The notes: generated by a model not told the origin, from the sequence alone. A stretch of DNA of 64,000 nucleotides from Sweltsa coloradensis (GCA_024449915.1 JAMZAV010007125.1:1-64000), one strand, 5' to 3'; numbered from the stretch's first letter, positions 46,048-57,060 are shown. Translations and numbers: made by a program.

Positions 46048-46224
46048 AGACACAACCAATTTCGGGTTTGATTTAAGGTTTCCCGCCGCAGATCCCTTGA
46101 TTCGATATTTCCAGAGCCTGGCTTACCCTGGTAGAATACCCAAACGTGCCATGGGAACTCCCCGACCTTGGCTACCTGCCCCCGGAGATGACGGAGCGCC
46201 AGGTTCGGGTTGCGTCGCCGCAGT
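46048..46224 (-). CDS. S1 serine protease, activation-site exon
   Basis: A 177-base exon with acceptor TGTCTGTCCCCAG and donor GTAAGA. It reads CGDATRTWR|SVISGGQ (zymogen cleavage after Arg; the new N-terminus fits the I/V-x-G-G pattern loosely as VISGG), then VGEFPWHVWVFYQG, and after a shift ICGGNL and LVVS, which joins to AAHC of the next exon. The Cys before the cleavage site would tether an upstream regulatory chain, as in secreted mosaic proteases. Confidence 0.78.
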
Positions 46225-46229
46225 CTGGG

Positions 46230-47000
46230 GACAGACACGAAACACCGTACTAACACAGATAGATTCTGACTGAGTTTAATGTTTGAGTGTACGCCTGGTA
46301 TTTTACATCGCCGTGCATGCTTGAGTGTTGTTTTTGCACGGACGACCACTTGATGACGACCCAAGGCAGCAAGGCTGCATTGATTATGAGTATTATTGTA
46401 TAGTTATTCTTGATTCGATAGAGAATCCAATCTTTGTTGTACGAAGTCAATTTACAGCTAGTATATTCTGTTTACTTATATTTGTAGTACGGGTTGATAA
46501 AAATGAGCACAATCTGTTATGATAGATAGATCTGTAGCAAATGATGAACGCAGCACAGTTTGTGAGATTATGTCAGATCCGTATAATACTGGTCTTGCAA
46601 TAGAGAAAAACTTAGGCTTCTTCCTTTCATATATGCAATTATGAATCAGATTTGATTTTAACTTTCTAAGCTGAAGGACAACATGCACACGTCTAGCGAT
46701 CTCAGGGTGGTGAAAATAAATTATATGGCATATGTTATCTGTCCGTTTCACGAACATTACTGACAGGATTTAAACATTGATTAAAAATATGTGTTATAAG
46801 AATTAAATTTTTTTTAACCCAATTTCACAATTTTGTTATCGACGTGCCCAGGCAATTTACACACATTTGGATTACATAAATGGGTTTGTTATCAAAATCT
46901 TTTGTGTGAACAGTGTATGTGTATTTACCCTCTTTACTTTTACAATAATTGTTTATCTAATCATCAACTACAAAATGAAAAACAGTGACATGAAAAACTT
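46230..47000. other. Intron-like stretch
   Basis: AT-rich, with a pyrimidine-rich acceptor next to the exon at 46224. No further exon was recognised. Confidence 0.35.
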
Positions 47001-47006
47001 CACTCT

Positions 47007-47720
47007 AGAACACAAACCTGGATAGCAACGTGAAGATTGGACGGTTCACCTTGGCAACTTCTTGCGACAGGTGACCTCCCTGTAGCTGACACTAGTCGGC
47101 GCCACAAAAACCCTAGGCTTGCAAGCTCGGCGAGCCTCAGTCGCAAACTGATGTGGTGGCGCAAGGTTTACTCTCTTTCCCGCCAGGGAGCAGATATATC
47201 CACATCCTTGGGAAAGTCAGCGGAGGACAAAATTGTAGTTGAAAACTAAGACTGCTTATTATAAACAAGAAACATATTCAGTTCACCACTTACTGCAGTG
47301 GTAACCTACAGTTATTCTTTATGTTTGTGTGTGTAAAACCTCTCTATTTTTACTGATTCTGTCAACAATAAATTTCAAATTGAACACATGTAAAGCCTTC
47401 ACATGTGAAACACAAACCTGGGTCGCACGTGAAAACTGAACGCGTCCACTGGGGCCACTTCTGAGGAAAGGTGACCTTCCTCCGTCTGACACTAGAGGAG
47501 CCACAAACTGGCTTGCAAGCTAGGGGAGCCTCAGTCGCTATCGGATGTGGTTGGCTGCAGTTTTACTCCCTCGCTCCGCATTAGAAGCAGGATATGTTCA
47601 CAGACGGGCGAGTGTCAGCGGTGGACTACATTGTAGTGAACTTGTGGCAGCTATTATAAACCAAGAAACACAGTAAGTCCCACCACCTATCTGCTGTGGT
47701 TTGTCTTCAGTCACTGCCTC
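47007..47720 (-). repeat. Duplicated ~310-bp segment, possibly coding
   Basis: 47007-47310 and 47407-47720 align along their whole length (ACACAAACCTGG, GGTGACCTCC, CTGACACTAG, GCTTGCAAGCTCGG, GAGCCTCAGTCGC, AGTCAGCGGAGGAC, TTATAAACAAGAAACA). On the minus strand both can be read as ATEA..ACKP, a C-G-(A/S)-x-S-V block, R-x-V-T and, near the end, C-x-P-G-L-C, so a Cys-rich module (sushi-like or Ig-like) is conceivable between the Ig and protease exons. Frames are broken in both copies, and similarity extends beyond any exon-sized part, so duplicated intron is also possible. Confidence 0.5.
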
Positions 47721-48205
47721 GCATGCCAAGGGCATGGATATCAGCAACTGGCTGGAAGGTCAGCGGTGGCCACAGGAGCCAAGTTCTATCCTTGAATGCC
47801 AAAGTTAGTTCTCCACCATCAATGTGCAAATGTCCATAATATCAAGGAATGAGGGCAGCTCGCTTGGGACGATACAACACAACTTAAGTCATGACAGCGG
47901 AAAACAAGAAGATTTTTTTTACAACATCGTTGTGACTACCGCAGTGCTCGAAAATTCATAAAATGTTTTGTTGTGGTGACTCTTATGTTGATAACCCTTA
48001 AAACAATCAAGACACAAAACACAAAACCTAACAAACAACAACAAACCTTGATCGGATTTAAAAAACCTTAAGAGAAATTTTGCAGTGGACTTGAATGAGT
48101 TGGAATGATCTGCTTGTGGAAATAACATAGCCTCACCTATAAACAGTATCAGTTCCCTGACAACCAGCGGCTAGGGAAATGCGACGTGGGAGACCACGCA
48201 CTCAC

Positions 48206-48451
48206 GTCATTGCCCATTGTGTTGGAGCTGCGGCTGAAGTGTGAGAGTCTGTTTGTAGACCCTCGTCGTCCAGGGCCACCTCCATCGTCCTGAGCTGTCG
48301 GCTTGGTGTCATCGATAATGTCCTCGCGGAATGACAGTGTCGCCCAGGACCAGGACATGTTGGCGACAGGGCGACTCTCCTGTACCTCCACAGGTGGCAG
48401 TGACGTTGTTCTCCCGTGTAGACCAGGCGTAGAATGGTGCAGTGGGAGGAC
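48206..48451 (-). CDS. Ig C2-like exon
   Basis: Acceptor TTTGCTTGTCAG and donor GTGAGT frame a 246-base exon, which is 82 codons and so symmetric in phase. It starts PPTAPFYAW, then NNVTATC (strand B Cys), a shift, ESRPVANMSWSW (the RP.A..W core typical of CD80-like/C2-type Ig domains), and ends SRSSNTMGND. The partner Cys of strand F is not visible in frame, probably lost to indels. Extracellular recognition or adhesion is the usual role of such domains. Confidence 0.6.
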
Positions 48452-48454
48452 CTG

Positions 48455-49320
48455 ACAAGCAAACACATGGCATGATTGAGCGAAAAAAATGACGGCAAAC
48501 AGGAGAGACTCCTACACCTCACAGGTGGCTGGGGATTCGGCCGGGCTCGTGAGCTGCTAGAGGCGATTATATCACGTCCACGATTGAAGTACGATTAAAG
48601 AGACGACGTGGTTTTGTAATGGATCTAGTTACAAGCTCAGTGCCGGGGTCTACCGGCGATGTCGCTTATGGTCAACATACGATTAATATTTCACTGCTAG
48701 GGAATTGGATAGAAAGGTGCATCCTTTGTCGAAAATGAAAATAATAATTATTGACGAGATTGTATAGAAGGAGTGAAAGAAGCTAACTCATAGTGTGTCC
48801 AGGTACAATGCCGTTATCTGCATAGGATGCAACAAGTAACAAAAAATAGGATAGAATCCCGTTTTAAACATATTGTTAAAGTTATTGTTTCTACAGAACA
48901 AAGTCTGATCGTCATTGATGATTTGTTCTGAATGCATAAGCTATATCTTACAATGACAGATATCAGCCAACACTCACTTTAGCTCGCTTGAGGTAAGAAC
49001 CAACAATAATAAAGTCTTCTAAGAACACAAAATGCAGAGATTTTGTTGCTTCGCAAATTGGTTGACACTATCGTGTTTGGACAAACGATTCCGTCCAAAT
49101 AGAAGCAAAGCTGGCGCGTAATATGATGTGAACACAAAACTGGACGGAAAACAAAGACACATTTCTGAGCCTTAAATTGAGCCAATTTTGTTTCTTATGC
49201 TTTATTTTTGTAATTCATCTACACTCATCGCGCCTGATGATGTTGAGAAAAATATTCTTAATCAGAACATTATTGGTAAATCCGTCAAAAAACGTATTTT
49301 ATGAAGCTTAATGTAGAGTT
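48455..49320. other. Intron-like stretch
   Basis: No exon recognised. A partial copy of the foldback arm repeat (GGTTGACACTATCGTGTTTGG) is at about 49060-49110. Confidence 0.35.
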
Positions 49321-49324
49321 TTTG

Positions 49325-49525
49325 TCGTAGCATTAATCAGTTGACACCATCGTGTTCAGACGGTCAATCCCGTATCCAAAAACACCTCGGACGGGGTATG
49401 TGACATTCGACATGAACAGTTAAATATGAGTTAAAACAGGTGTCAGTTTGAACCAGTATTTACCATTTTTAAAAAAGAAATTTTTCACGATCAACTTACA
49501 CGTTCGAGACTTGTTCAGTGCAATA
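49325..49525 (+). repeat. Single arm copy of the 51-kb foldback
   Basis: GTTGACACCATCGTGTTCAG, ACGGTCAATCCCGTATCC, AAAACACCTCGGACGGGG and the following 120 bases align with 51255-51430 in the same orientation. Confidence 0.65.
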
Positions 49526-50200
49526 GACGTTTGACAAATATTGCCTCACCCGCACTAACTTGGCTCGGCCTTATCATCTTGCTATACCTGTTTAATTATT
49601 TTAAGCGTAATAGTCCTTGACAAAAATATAATAACAAATGTGTTATTATAATAATAAACCTCTAATAGGTTTCTGCTCCCGGTGATGGTGCCTCGAGACA
49701 AGGAAACAAAATAAACTTTACAACATATTAACTTTTCTTGCAGATATTAAACTAGGAATGAAGTAAAAACAATGATAATGTTGTATCAAATAAATCTGGT
49801 TTACCCTAATAGACTGGTAAAAAAATTGAAGATTTTTAATACTAGCGGCAAAATGTGAGACATTTGGGTACCGGGCTGATGTATAGGTGAAAAACCCCAA
49901 TAAATCCGAATTTGCCGCTACCACCCGGATTTTTGACCCGTTTTGCAGAATCCAAAGATGGCGTCCAACAAGGTGTAAAATCCGGATAAACCCATTAAAG
50001 TACACCTATTTTTGTTCATTGAACACGTCAGTGGGGTTCATTTTATGGTTTTAGGGGTCGCGGAGAACGATTGAAAGTGTTTCGAAAAAGCCTCAGAAAC
50101 GGAAGTACCATTTTCAAAATGGCGGCCACTATGATGGAGAAAACTGGGTCTATTTTCCCCTTTGAGTAAATACCATTTTATACGTGACACCTTGACTCAC

Positions 50201-50535
50201 GTGCCACGACGAGCGCAGTGCATCTCCAGTCAAACTTTTTTGTGGTAGAGTCGATATAACCCCTGACCGGTCCGTTGTCCGCCTCGCTGATGTTGGTAAA
50301 CGTGAGGCCACACTCTCCGCTCTGCAGTCCGTCCCCGAAATAGAGATGCCGGCCGGTGCTGTGGGCAGACCCGGCTCCCTGGTCGAAACTGAGTCTACCA
50401 GACTCGGCCAGGCAGGTAGAAACTGGCAGGTATTCCAGGGCTACACGCCTTCATCATGTTACGTCGCCTCCCCGAACCGGTCCGAGGACGACCAGTCCAA
50501 ATCTGTGTCCAGTGTGAGGGAGGGGGGTCCTTTGA
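50201..50535 (-). CDS. Ig-like exon (second)
   Basis: Acceptor TTTCTCTCGTTACAG before 50535 and donor GTGAGTC after 50201 enclose 335 bases. Readable parts are KGPPSLTLD at the start, LSFDQGAGS, YFGDGLQSGECGLTF and TNISEADNG (about 50270-50310), then DWRCTAL near the end. ECGLTFTNISEADNG followed by W.C is the strand E-F region of invertebrate Ig domains (the D.G.W.C pattern). Frameshifts occur in the first third. Plus-strand frames over the same bases are shadows. Confidence 0.6.
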
Positions 50536-50710
50536 CTGTAACGAGAGAAACACATTCCGGCTGTGGTCACTTCAGAGTAGACCGGGTCAACACTGTCAGT
50601 GTTCAACTCCAGCCAACCATGTCGGAACAGGAAACCTTTCGTTGATAATCAGAAGTGAGAGTTTCAACACTTGTTGCTAGGCTCACTTTCTGGACTCAAA
50701 CACACAAACA

Positions 50711-50745
50711 ATCAACAACAACAACAAAACAACAACAACAACAAG
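50711..50745. repeat. AAC microsatellite
   Basis: CAACAACAACAACAAAACAA and continuing AAC units, followed by a G7 run. Confidence 0.85.
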
Positions 50746-50884
50746 TGGGGGGGCACTGTAGCTATGCTTGTGTGTGTGGGGGGATTCGCAAGTAAAGAGT
50801 TAGTGCGGGCGAGGCGATACAGAAAACATCACTACACAGAAAGACAATCAGGAAAAACGTAGGTGAGACGTGGAAAAAACTTTC

Positions 50885-51425
50885 TCTAAAACTGATTTAA
50901 AAACTGGTTCAAACCGGCACCAATTTCACCAAATTCTAACCTGTTCGTGTCACACACCCGTCCGAGTGTTTTAGATACGGAATCTACCGTCTAACACGAT
51001 GGAGTCAACAGTTTTGCTCTAGAACAAACAGCGCTAGATTTGACACTGTAAAAACCGGTTTTGACTAATTTGAGCCTAGAAGAGAGCTACAAAGCCAAAA
51101 ATTTTTTCAATTTTTGTTTTCAAAATCATCTTCTCACATCACGACCGAGATCTGGATAAAACAATGTTTTCATTTGGACCATTAATGGTTCAAAACGGTC
51201 GAAAAAACCGGTTTATACCGTGCCCAAATCCCCCCAGGTTTTTGTCCTAGAGCAAAATGGTTGTCACCACCGTGTTCAGACGGTCGATCCCCCCGTATCT
51301 AAAACACCTCAACACGGGGTGTGGACAGTACGGTTAAAAATAAGTAAAAACCAGAGCTGGTTTAACCATTTTTACCAGTTAGCAAAATTAACCCTTCACG
51401 TTTCAACTTGTGCGTTGGAGAAAAC
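50885..51425. repeat. Foldback (inverted repeat) element in Ig intron
   Basis: The left arm (50885-51060) and right arm (51210-51425) are inverse to each other. GTTTTGCTCTAG (51012-51023) pairs with CTAGAGCAAAAT (51247-51258), and CGTCTAACACGATGG pairs with CCACCGTGTTCAGACG. AAAAACCGGTTTT sits in both inner arms. The centre is near 51135. A 163-codon plus frame beginning at 51220 lies largely in the right arm and looks accidental. Confidence 0.65.
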
Positions 51426-51729
51426 CGACTATGAAAATAGAGGTTTTCCAAATAATAATCTCAAAATCCCGCACTTACTTCTGTACTTGGAGATGCTGCA
51501 CCACGGGCCCTGCTCTGCCACACAAACCCTCGACCCACAACATAAATTAAACCAGTTTTTAGAAACCTCAAAGACCACGTGTTGCCACTTTGACCTGCCC
51601 GATACTTGTCTCTACTGTGGACGTGGTCGAGGTTCTTTATTATCCGTCCTAGGTTGTGAAGGTGGTGGACGTGTTCTCACACCGTGTTGTTACAGATACT
51701 ATACTGTGTGATGACTGTGTTCAACTCAC

Positions 51730-52094
51730 TGACGCAGCCAAGTCGGCCCAGCGTACTGCCAGCCTTAACCCGCCTCTCGGTCGGACACGCGAACAGGCGA
51801 CCATCCAAAGCTTCCAGCCCTCCACCTGCAGCGAGACCCCGCAGTCCCCGGCCCCCAGACCCCGGCCGCTGTAGCTGTAGCCGGTTAGCTCGTAGTCCAG
51901 GTGGGCAGGGTCGGCCAGGGACTGAGACCCCCGGCTCAGCTCCAGCAGCGGACCTGCCTTAGTAAACCCGTCCCACCACCTGACCTGACACCCGGCGAGG
52001 GCCACGTCAGCTGAGCAGGTGAAGGAGACAGTCTGGGCGTCCTTGTTCACACGCACGTGGTCTGGCCTGATGGTGAGGTTGAAGGATGCGACAC
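51730..52094 (-). CDS. Ig V-like exon (first)
   Basis: Acceptor TGTCTTGTCTCCAG and donor GTGAGT enclose 365 bases. It is the best single coding stretch here, open for more than 100 codons: FNLTIRPDHVRV, VSFTC (strand B Cys), CQVRWWDG (strand C Trp), DYELTGYSYSG, and GDCGVSLQV (strand E-F region), followed by CSRVRP where the second canonical Cys is expected. Length and motif spacing fit one V/I-set Ig domain of about 100 residues. Confidence 0.72.
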
Positions 52095-52099
52095 CTGGA

Positions 52100-53720
52100 G
52101 ACAAGACATCAGAGGTTGTGGGACAGATGTTTGGCCACACTTACTTCACTTGATTGAACCTGGGTACCCCACTGGCAGGGCGGACATATTATAAACACTG
52201 CGGCACTGCCCAACCGATCCTGCGCCTAACCAACTTGTGAAATATTGCAATATTATGAGTTCTGAATACATGGTACAGCAATGCAAGGAATCTGATACCT
52301 TTGCACAGACCACCGATACATAGATTATAATATAATCTATGTTTGTGCAGATACAGCGAGGGCTTATTTCTAGACTTAACCAGATGAGAATCACTTATGT
52401 ACGGGGAATTTATTATATTTACAAATTACTCTTCTATGCAGCTAAAATGATGCAACTGAAGCGCGGGTTTGAACCCGGGGTCGGGTTTCCCAGACGGACG
52501 TCTAAAACATAAGACAGCTTTGTGCAACAACACCACTACAGGACAACAACATGTCTTTTGCTGTGGACTGTGATGATAAAACATGCATTCTGAAACAATT
52601 AATCTTGTGTCATATATGATTTTTTAAATAATTACGTTCATTTAATTATTTGACATAAAATTGGTTTGTGTCATAGAAATTAATAAAACTTTAAAAACAT
52701 ACTTGTGACGACATGATAGGAAGGCATAGACAAGGTTTTAAACTTGAAAATGAGTTAATGTAGCAAATTTTTGTATCAATGTTAAATTGAGAAATTTTTT
52801 TAGGAGTTCTCGATTAGTTTATTTGGGAATCACTCCCGTAGGCTAGAACGTTAATATTATTCGAATTTTAATTTTGAAAAAGTCATAGTTATCACGGACG
52901 ATTTGAAGTCCTGCTATTATAAGCACGGGCGACCACTAATTTGTACATGTGATAAAGAGAAATATTATATTAGGATGAGACGACGAAGCCTGTACTCAGA
53001 ATGATGGGAGAGATAACAGTCGTCGCTATATACAACTTAGACGTGAGCAAACACCACGTCAGTGGATTTAAAGCAGAGAAAACAAGATCGGCCGTAGGTC
53101 CCAATAGCAACACACCCAACACACGGTCCAGCTACGGAGGTGTTTTATTATAGGCCAATCCACGCTCGCCGAAGTCGACCTCAGATGCAAAGTTCGTCAC
53201 AATTGAAAGCCCTGGGTGCGTGAGGAGAACAGGCAGAGTCAAGGTGTCAGTGATAAGACTGATTGGGAGCACGGAGTGCTGGTGCAATCACGACATGAAC
53301 TGTTCCTGAGGTCACCAAACCACAATTATGAAAATGTTTTTCTTATTAAACATGACCAAATGCATTTCAAAGCAATGCTTTAAAAGCTATACATGTCAGA
53401 ACTTATAGGAATAGATCTACATCACCTAAGAGAGGACAGTGTATCTTTCTTCTTGATGGTGAAGATAGGCGTGGCTGAATAAGGGTCTCGCGCGAATAAA
53501 TCCTTATGGATGTCCAGAAGCTGTTTAAAGAGGATGCATCTTTTGCATTCACATTTACGAGTTTAAAGAATTGCCCAAATTGCCTTGACACGCGGGTGGG
53601 GGGTGTGGTGATTCGCCAGAGGAATAAGAGCCTACAGAGAAAAGGTACAACTAAGAACTATGCAAAACATGGACACAACTTAGATGTACCTCAGACTCAC
53701 AAAACTTCCTGCCGAGAGAC
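52100..53720. other. Unassigned stretch; weak tRNA-like motif
   Basis: The reverse complement of 52450-52510 contains GTCTGGGAAACCCGACCCC and GGGTTCAAACCCGCG, a B-box-like end of a tRNA-like head without a convincing A-box. No other coding or repeat signal. The 5' end of the Ig gene may lie in or beyond this interval. Confidence 0.3.
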
Positions 53721-53723
53721 AAA

Positions 53724-54690
53724 GCAATATTCCACCCCCAACACCCCCTAAATCATCCCCTAAAATTAAAATATCATTCAGCTCTAACCCAAATTGAATT
53801 TTTAGTCAAATTAGTTAATAACATTATGTTCTTATGTGTTTTAAACCCAATTCTCAAATATCTTCAAATGATTCTCATTATATAAACCCACATTTTGTCA
53901 ACCACCATCCCCAATAGTGTAGGCCTATATTATTTTTATCATGATTTCCAGCATCACCACGAAGGCACCTAATGAGTTATAATCATGAAATTTGTCATAT
54001 GGTTCATAATTATATGAAAATAATCGCGAGGAGGCAAGCAATATTTCCACCCTCAACACCCCTTAAATTGGAATAATTCATAGCTCTATCTAAAATTGAT
54101 GTTAATTCAAATTATGTGGTTATTAAAATATGTTTTAATGTGTTTTAACCCAATCGGCCTATTCTCATTTCCAAAACCCACATTTTTTTCAAACCACCAT
54201 CCCTTAGAGTTTATATTATTTGTTTCCTTGATTCCAGCATTCACCATGAGGCAACCTAATGAGTTACAGCATGGAATTTGCATTTTTTTTTTTTTGGGGG
54301 GGGGATGTTACATACTAATATGAAAAATAGTTCGTCCCGCCCCCCCCGATTGCAAGCGATATGTTACCCCAACATACCCGCAATCATCCCCTAAAATTGG
54401 AATAATCTTAGCTCTAACAAAAATTGATTTTTATCAAAATTAGTAAATTATGTTAAAATGTCTTTTAACCCAATAGCCTATTCTTATTTCTAAACAACAC
54501 TTTTTTCAAACTCCCAACCCTAATAGTTTAGATTATTTTACCTTAATTTCCAGCATTCACCATAAAAGGTACCGAATGCGTTATTAGCATGAAATTTGCA
54601 TGGTGGTACATAATAATAGAAACAGAAATAATCCGCCAGAGAAAAGGCGATATTTCACCCCCATGTTCCCTTTCACTCTTTACTTGGGAA
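53724..54690. repeat. ~310-bp tandem repeat, three units
   Basis: Units start at 53724, 54038, 54356 and 54647 (the last only begins). The shared order is GCAATATTTCCACCCCCAAC, TCATCCCCTAAAATTGGAA, AGCTCTAACCAAAATTGATT, TGTTTTAACCCAAT, CAACCACCATCCC, TTCCAGCATTCACCA, CCTAATGAGTTA and CATGAAATTTGCAT. The third unit is about 25 bases shorter. Confidence 0.85.
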
Positions 54691-54992
54691 AAACGTTATG
54701 TTGTATTTATTACAATTTTTAATATTTTATTTGCTAATTAAAATATGCGCCAAGGTGTTATAGTCCGGTCAACAAATCATTCACACAAAAACACCAACAA
54801 AGGACGCATTAACCATATAAATTTAAATAAAAACATGAATATTGCCCAACTAGGCCTACAGATGTAAACCCACAAAAAATATGGTAGTTTTCGTTTCTAG
54901 ACAATCGTTTAAAAGGCACTGAACCACTTTTTACACTTATTTCACATTTTTAAGTCTTGATATGGAAACAAACAACAAAAAGAATGTGATAT

Positions 54993-55540
54993 TCCCCCCC
55001 AAAATACAAAAAATTTGTGTTTTTTTCAACCCAAAAAAAAACGGCAGAGCAAGCTCTCCTTCCAAAGTCTTTGGCTGTGAATGCGGGAGATATAGGAAAG
55101 TTGAGCCAAGCATTTCATTCTTTCTCCCTAGTCGCATCATTGAAAAGAAGTAGATCATTTCGCTGTTGACCCCCCCCCCCCTGAGCGACCCAACGCCAAC
55201 CATTTTCGTGGTAAAAAAAGTTACAAATTTTAAACTCAAACTCCTTAAAAAAAGATTTAAAAATTGTAGAGTCCTCGTACTAAAATCAATAGCCAAGTAA
55301 TTTTTTCATGATTTTGAGTTTAAAATTTTAACTTTTTTACCACGAAATGGTGGCTTGGCAGCTCGTCAAACAGGCGAATCGATCTTACTTATTTTCATGC
55401 GAAAGCTTTTTTTCGGAGAAAGAATGAAATGCTTGCTCAACTTCTATATATCACAAGCATTCACTGCGAAGACTTTGGAAGGAGAGCTTGCTAGCCGTTA
55501 TTTTTTTTTACAAAATTTTGTATTCGGGGGGGTTACACTT
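54993..55540. repeat. Large foldback (inverted repeat) element
   Basis: Arms of about 255 bases (54993-55250 and 55300-55540) with a centre near 55276. Inner pairing: CCATTTTCGTGGTAAAAAAAG with the inverse at 55330-55351. Outer pairing: AGCAAGCTCTCCTTCCAAAG (55048-55067) with CTTTGGAAGGAGAGCTTGCT (55472-55491), and GCATTTCATTCTTTCTCC with GGAGAAAGAATGAAATGC. Open frames on both strands simply mirror each other. The right arm abuts a fragment of the GC-rich repeat. Confidence 0.8.
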
Positions 55541-55610
55541 ACCCGAAACACGAGACGAGCTCTGGCAGTCGCGGTGGGATCTATACACTTCCCTTGACGA
55601 CTCACCTTGC
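55535..55610 (+). repeat. GC-rich repeat fragment
   Basis: TTACCCGAAACACGAGACGAG, CTCTGGCAGTCGCGGTGGGA and CACTTCCCTTGACGACTCACC match the middle of the ~360-bp repeat of the 2-6 kb region. Confidence 0.5.
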
Positions 55611-55678
55611 TTACCCACCAAAAAATTTCTTGTTGACCAAGATTAATCAGATTATAACAAAAAAAAACGCATTTCTTT

Positions 55679-55806
55679 TTAGAATAATTATTATTTTTAC
55701 TATTATTATTATTACGATTATGATATTATTATTATTATTATTATCTATTATTATTTGTATGTTGTTAATACGTTTTAATAAATAACAATAAACCAACCAA
55801 CCAACA
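55679..55806. repeat. ATT microsatellite then AACC repeat
   Basis: An ATT/TTA tract to about 55755, followed by ACCAACCAACCAAC (55791-55804). Confidence 0.85.
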
Positions 55807-55841
55807 ACAAAATTTTAAAATTCTTCTTCGATTAAAATCTA

Positions 55842-55895
55842 GGTGACGCAATATGGCTCTACCCGAAGTAAAGCGCCCCCACTTTCTCATTGTCG
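55842..55895 (+). repeat. Tail motif copy
   Basis: TAGGTGACGCAATATGGCTC, then AAAGCGCCCCCACTTTCTCA. It has the same layout as the LINE 3' tail motif, here about 230 bases after the GC-rich repeat fragment. Confidence 0.5.
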
Positions 55896-55899
55896 GTTT

Positions 55900-57060
55900 C
55901 TGTCCTGCCTCCGACGTTATGTGATCAACATCAGATTGTCAGCGTCTCTGGGGTCGGATAACCAGGGAAACTAGATGCCTCTCCCCACTATTAAGAGGTG
56001 CGCACGCTCAGAGTCCAGGGTGCAGACTCTTCTTCTTTGCAGATTATATGGAGGGAAATCAACATTTTATCATTCTGTTTTCACCACTGGACATATATCT
56101 TGAACTTGTTTTTGTTTTCGTGCATACCCTGTTTTCCATTTAAGTCACAGATTTTCTCGTGGAACCTTCGTAGTCCACAATAAATTGCAATATTTGGTCG
56201 ATATTTTAAAATGTTGTGTTATATATACTAATTCAAAGATTAGTTAAACCATTACCGCCCTTGGTTGTAAATGTTCATCGTGGACCTTCTCTATACCCTC
56301 AAGATTAAGTTTGGAAACAATAATCCAAAGTAAACTACAAGTTAACAGGTCCACAGCATAAGGTATCTAACACGACAAGGACGACCGAGCGCACAATCCG
56401 CTAAGCGTTGTGTGCGGCTGGAGACATGCGGCTAGTGCCATCTTATAGAAAAGTAGTCCTTGTTTCTAATGAGCCTAGATAAGCTGAAATAATAATATTT
56501 AATATCACAAGAAAATAAAAAGCAAAGAACTTTGCTATTAATGCTATACTCCACAAATTTAACATAGGCGTTGGTGGCAAAAAAAAGAATAGTTCGTTAT
56601 TTTACTGTTACTATTATCTCTATCATTTACTTTAATTAACTTTAGAAAACAATATTAGTCACACACAACATAAGCAGCACAAATAATAGAAAATTAATCA
56701 ATTTATAACATTGAAAGTTAACAATTTTTTAAGGAGTAGGGTTTTGAGCAACAAGAATTAAATAGAAAATATGAAAAATAAATGTAAAATAAAAAAAATT
56801 ATTTGTTTGGATGATCCCAGCGTAAATGAATACTAGTAATTAGGCAAAAAATGATACATGCAACAAACTTTACAGTGTGATAGGTATGAGTGTAATGATC
56901 AATATTTGGGGCGGACACAGATTTTGGCCTCCATAGAGTGTCCTCCAGTGAAATCATAATTTTGATTTTTCAACATTTTTTTACGAAGTTTCTGGGCGAT
57001 TTATGACTATAAACTAATAATATACATATTGGTTGGGATACTGTTTTACATACAAAAAAA
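55900..57060. other. Unassigned stretch
   Basis: AT-rich, without recognisable exons. The degenerate ATGGCG array may begin in its last 150 bases. Confidence 0.35.

Larger units (their letters stand above)
44709..52094 (-). other. Candidate gene: Ig-like domains plus S1 serine protease
   Basis: Span of same-strand exons that may form one transcript: Ig-like (52094-51730), Ig-like (50535-50201), Ig C2-like (48451-48206), a duplicated Cys-containing segment (47.7-47.0 kb), then three S1 protease exons ending at a stop at 44709-44711. The Ig exons and the first protease exon have GT/AG borders on the minus strand. Introns contain repeats, including a foldback at 50.9-51.4 kb. No start codon or signal peptide could be placed, so the 5' end is probably outside these exons. 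Two neighbouring genes, an Ig gene and a protease gene, are an equally possible reading without transcript data. Confidence 0.5.

Noticed and set aside
51220..51711. 163-codon plus-strand frame, the longest in the window
   Set aside because: Its first 200 bases are the right arm of a foldback repeat, and the rest precedes the end of a better-supported minus-strand Ig exon.
54937..55296. 119-codon minus-strand frame as a gene
   Set aside because: It runs through the left arm and centre of the foldback at 54993-55540, so it mirrors the right arm rather than a protein family.
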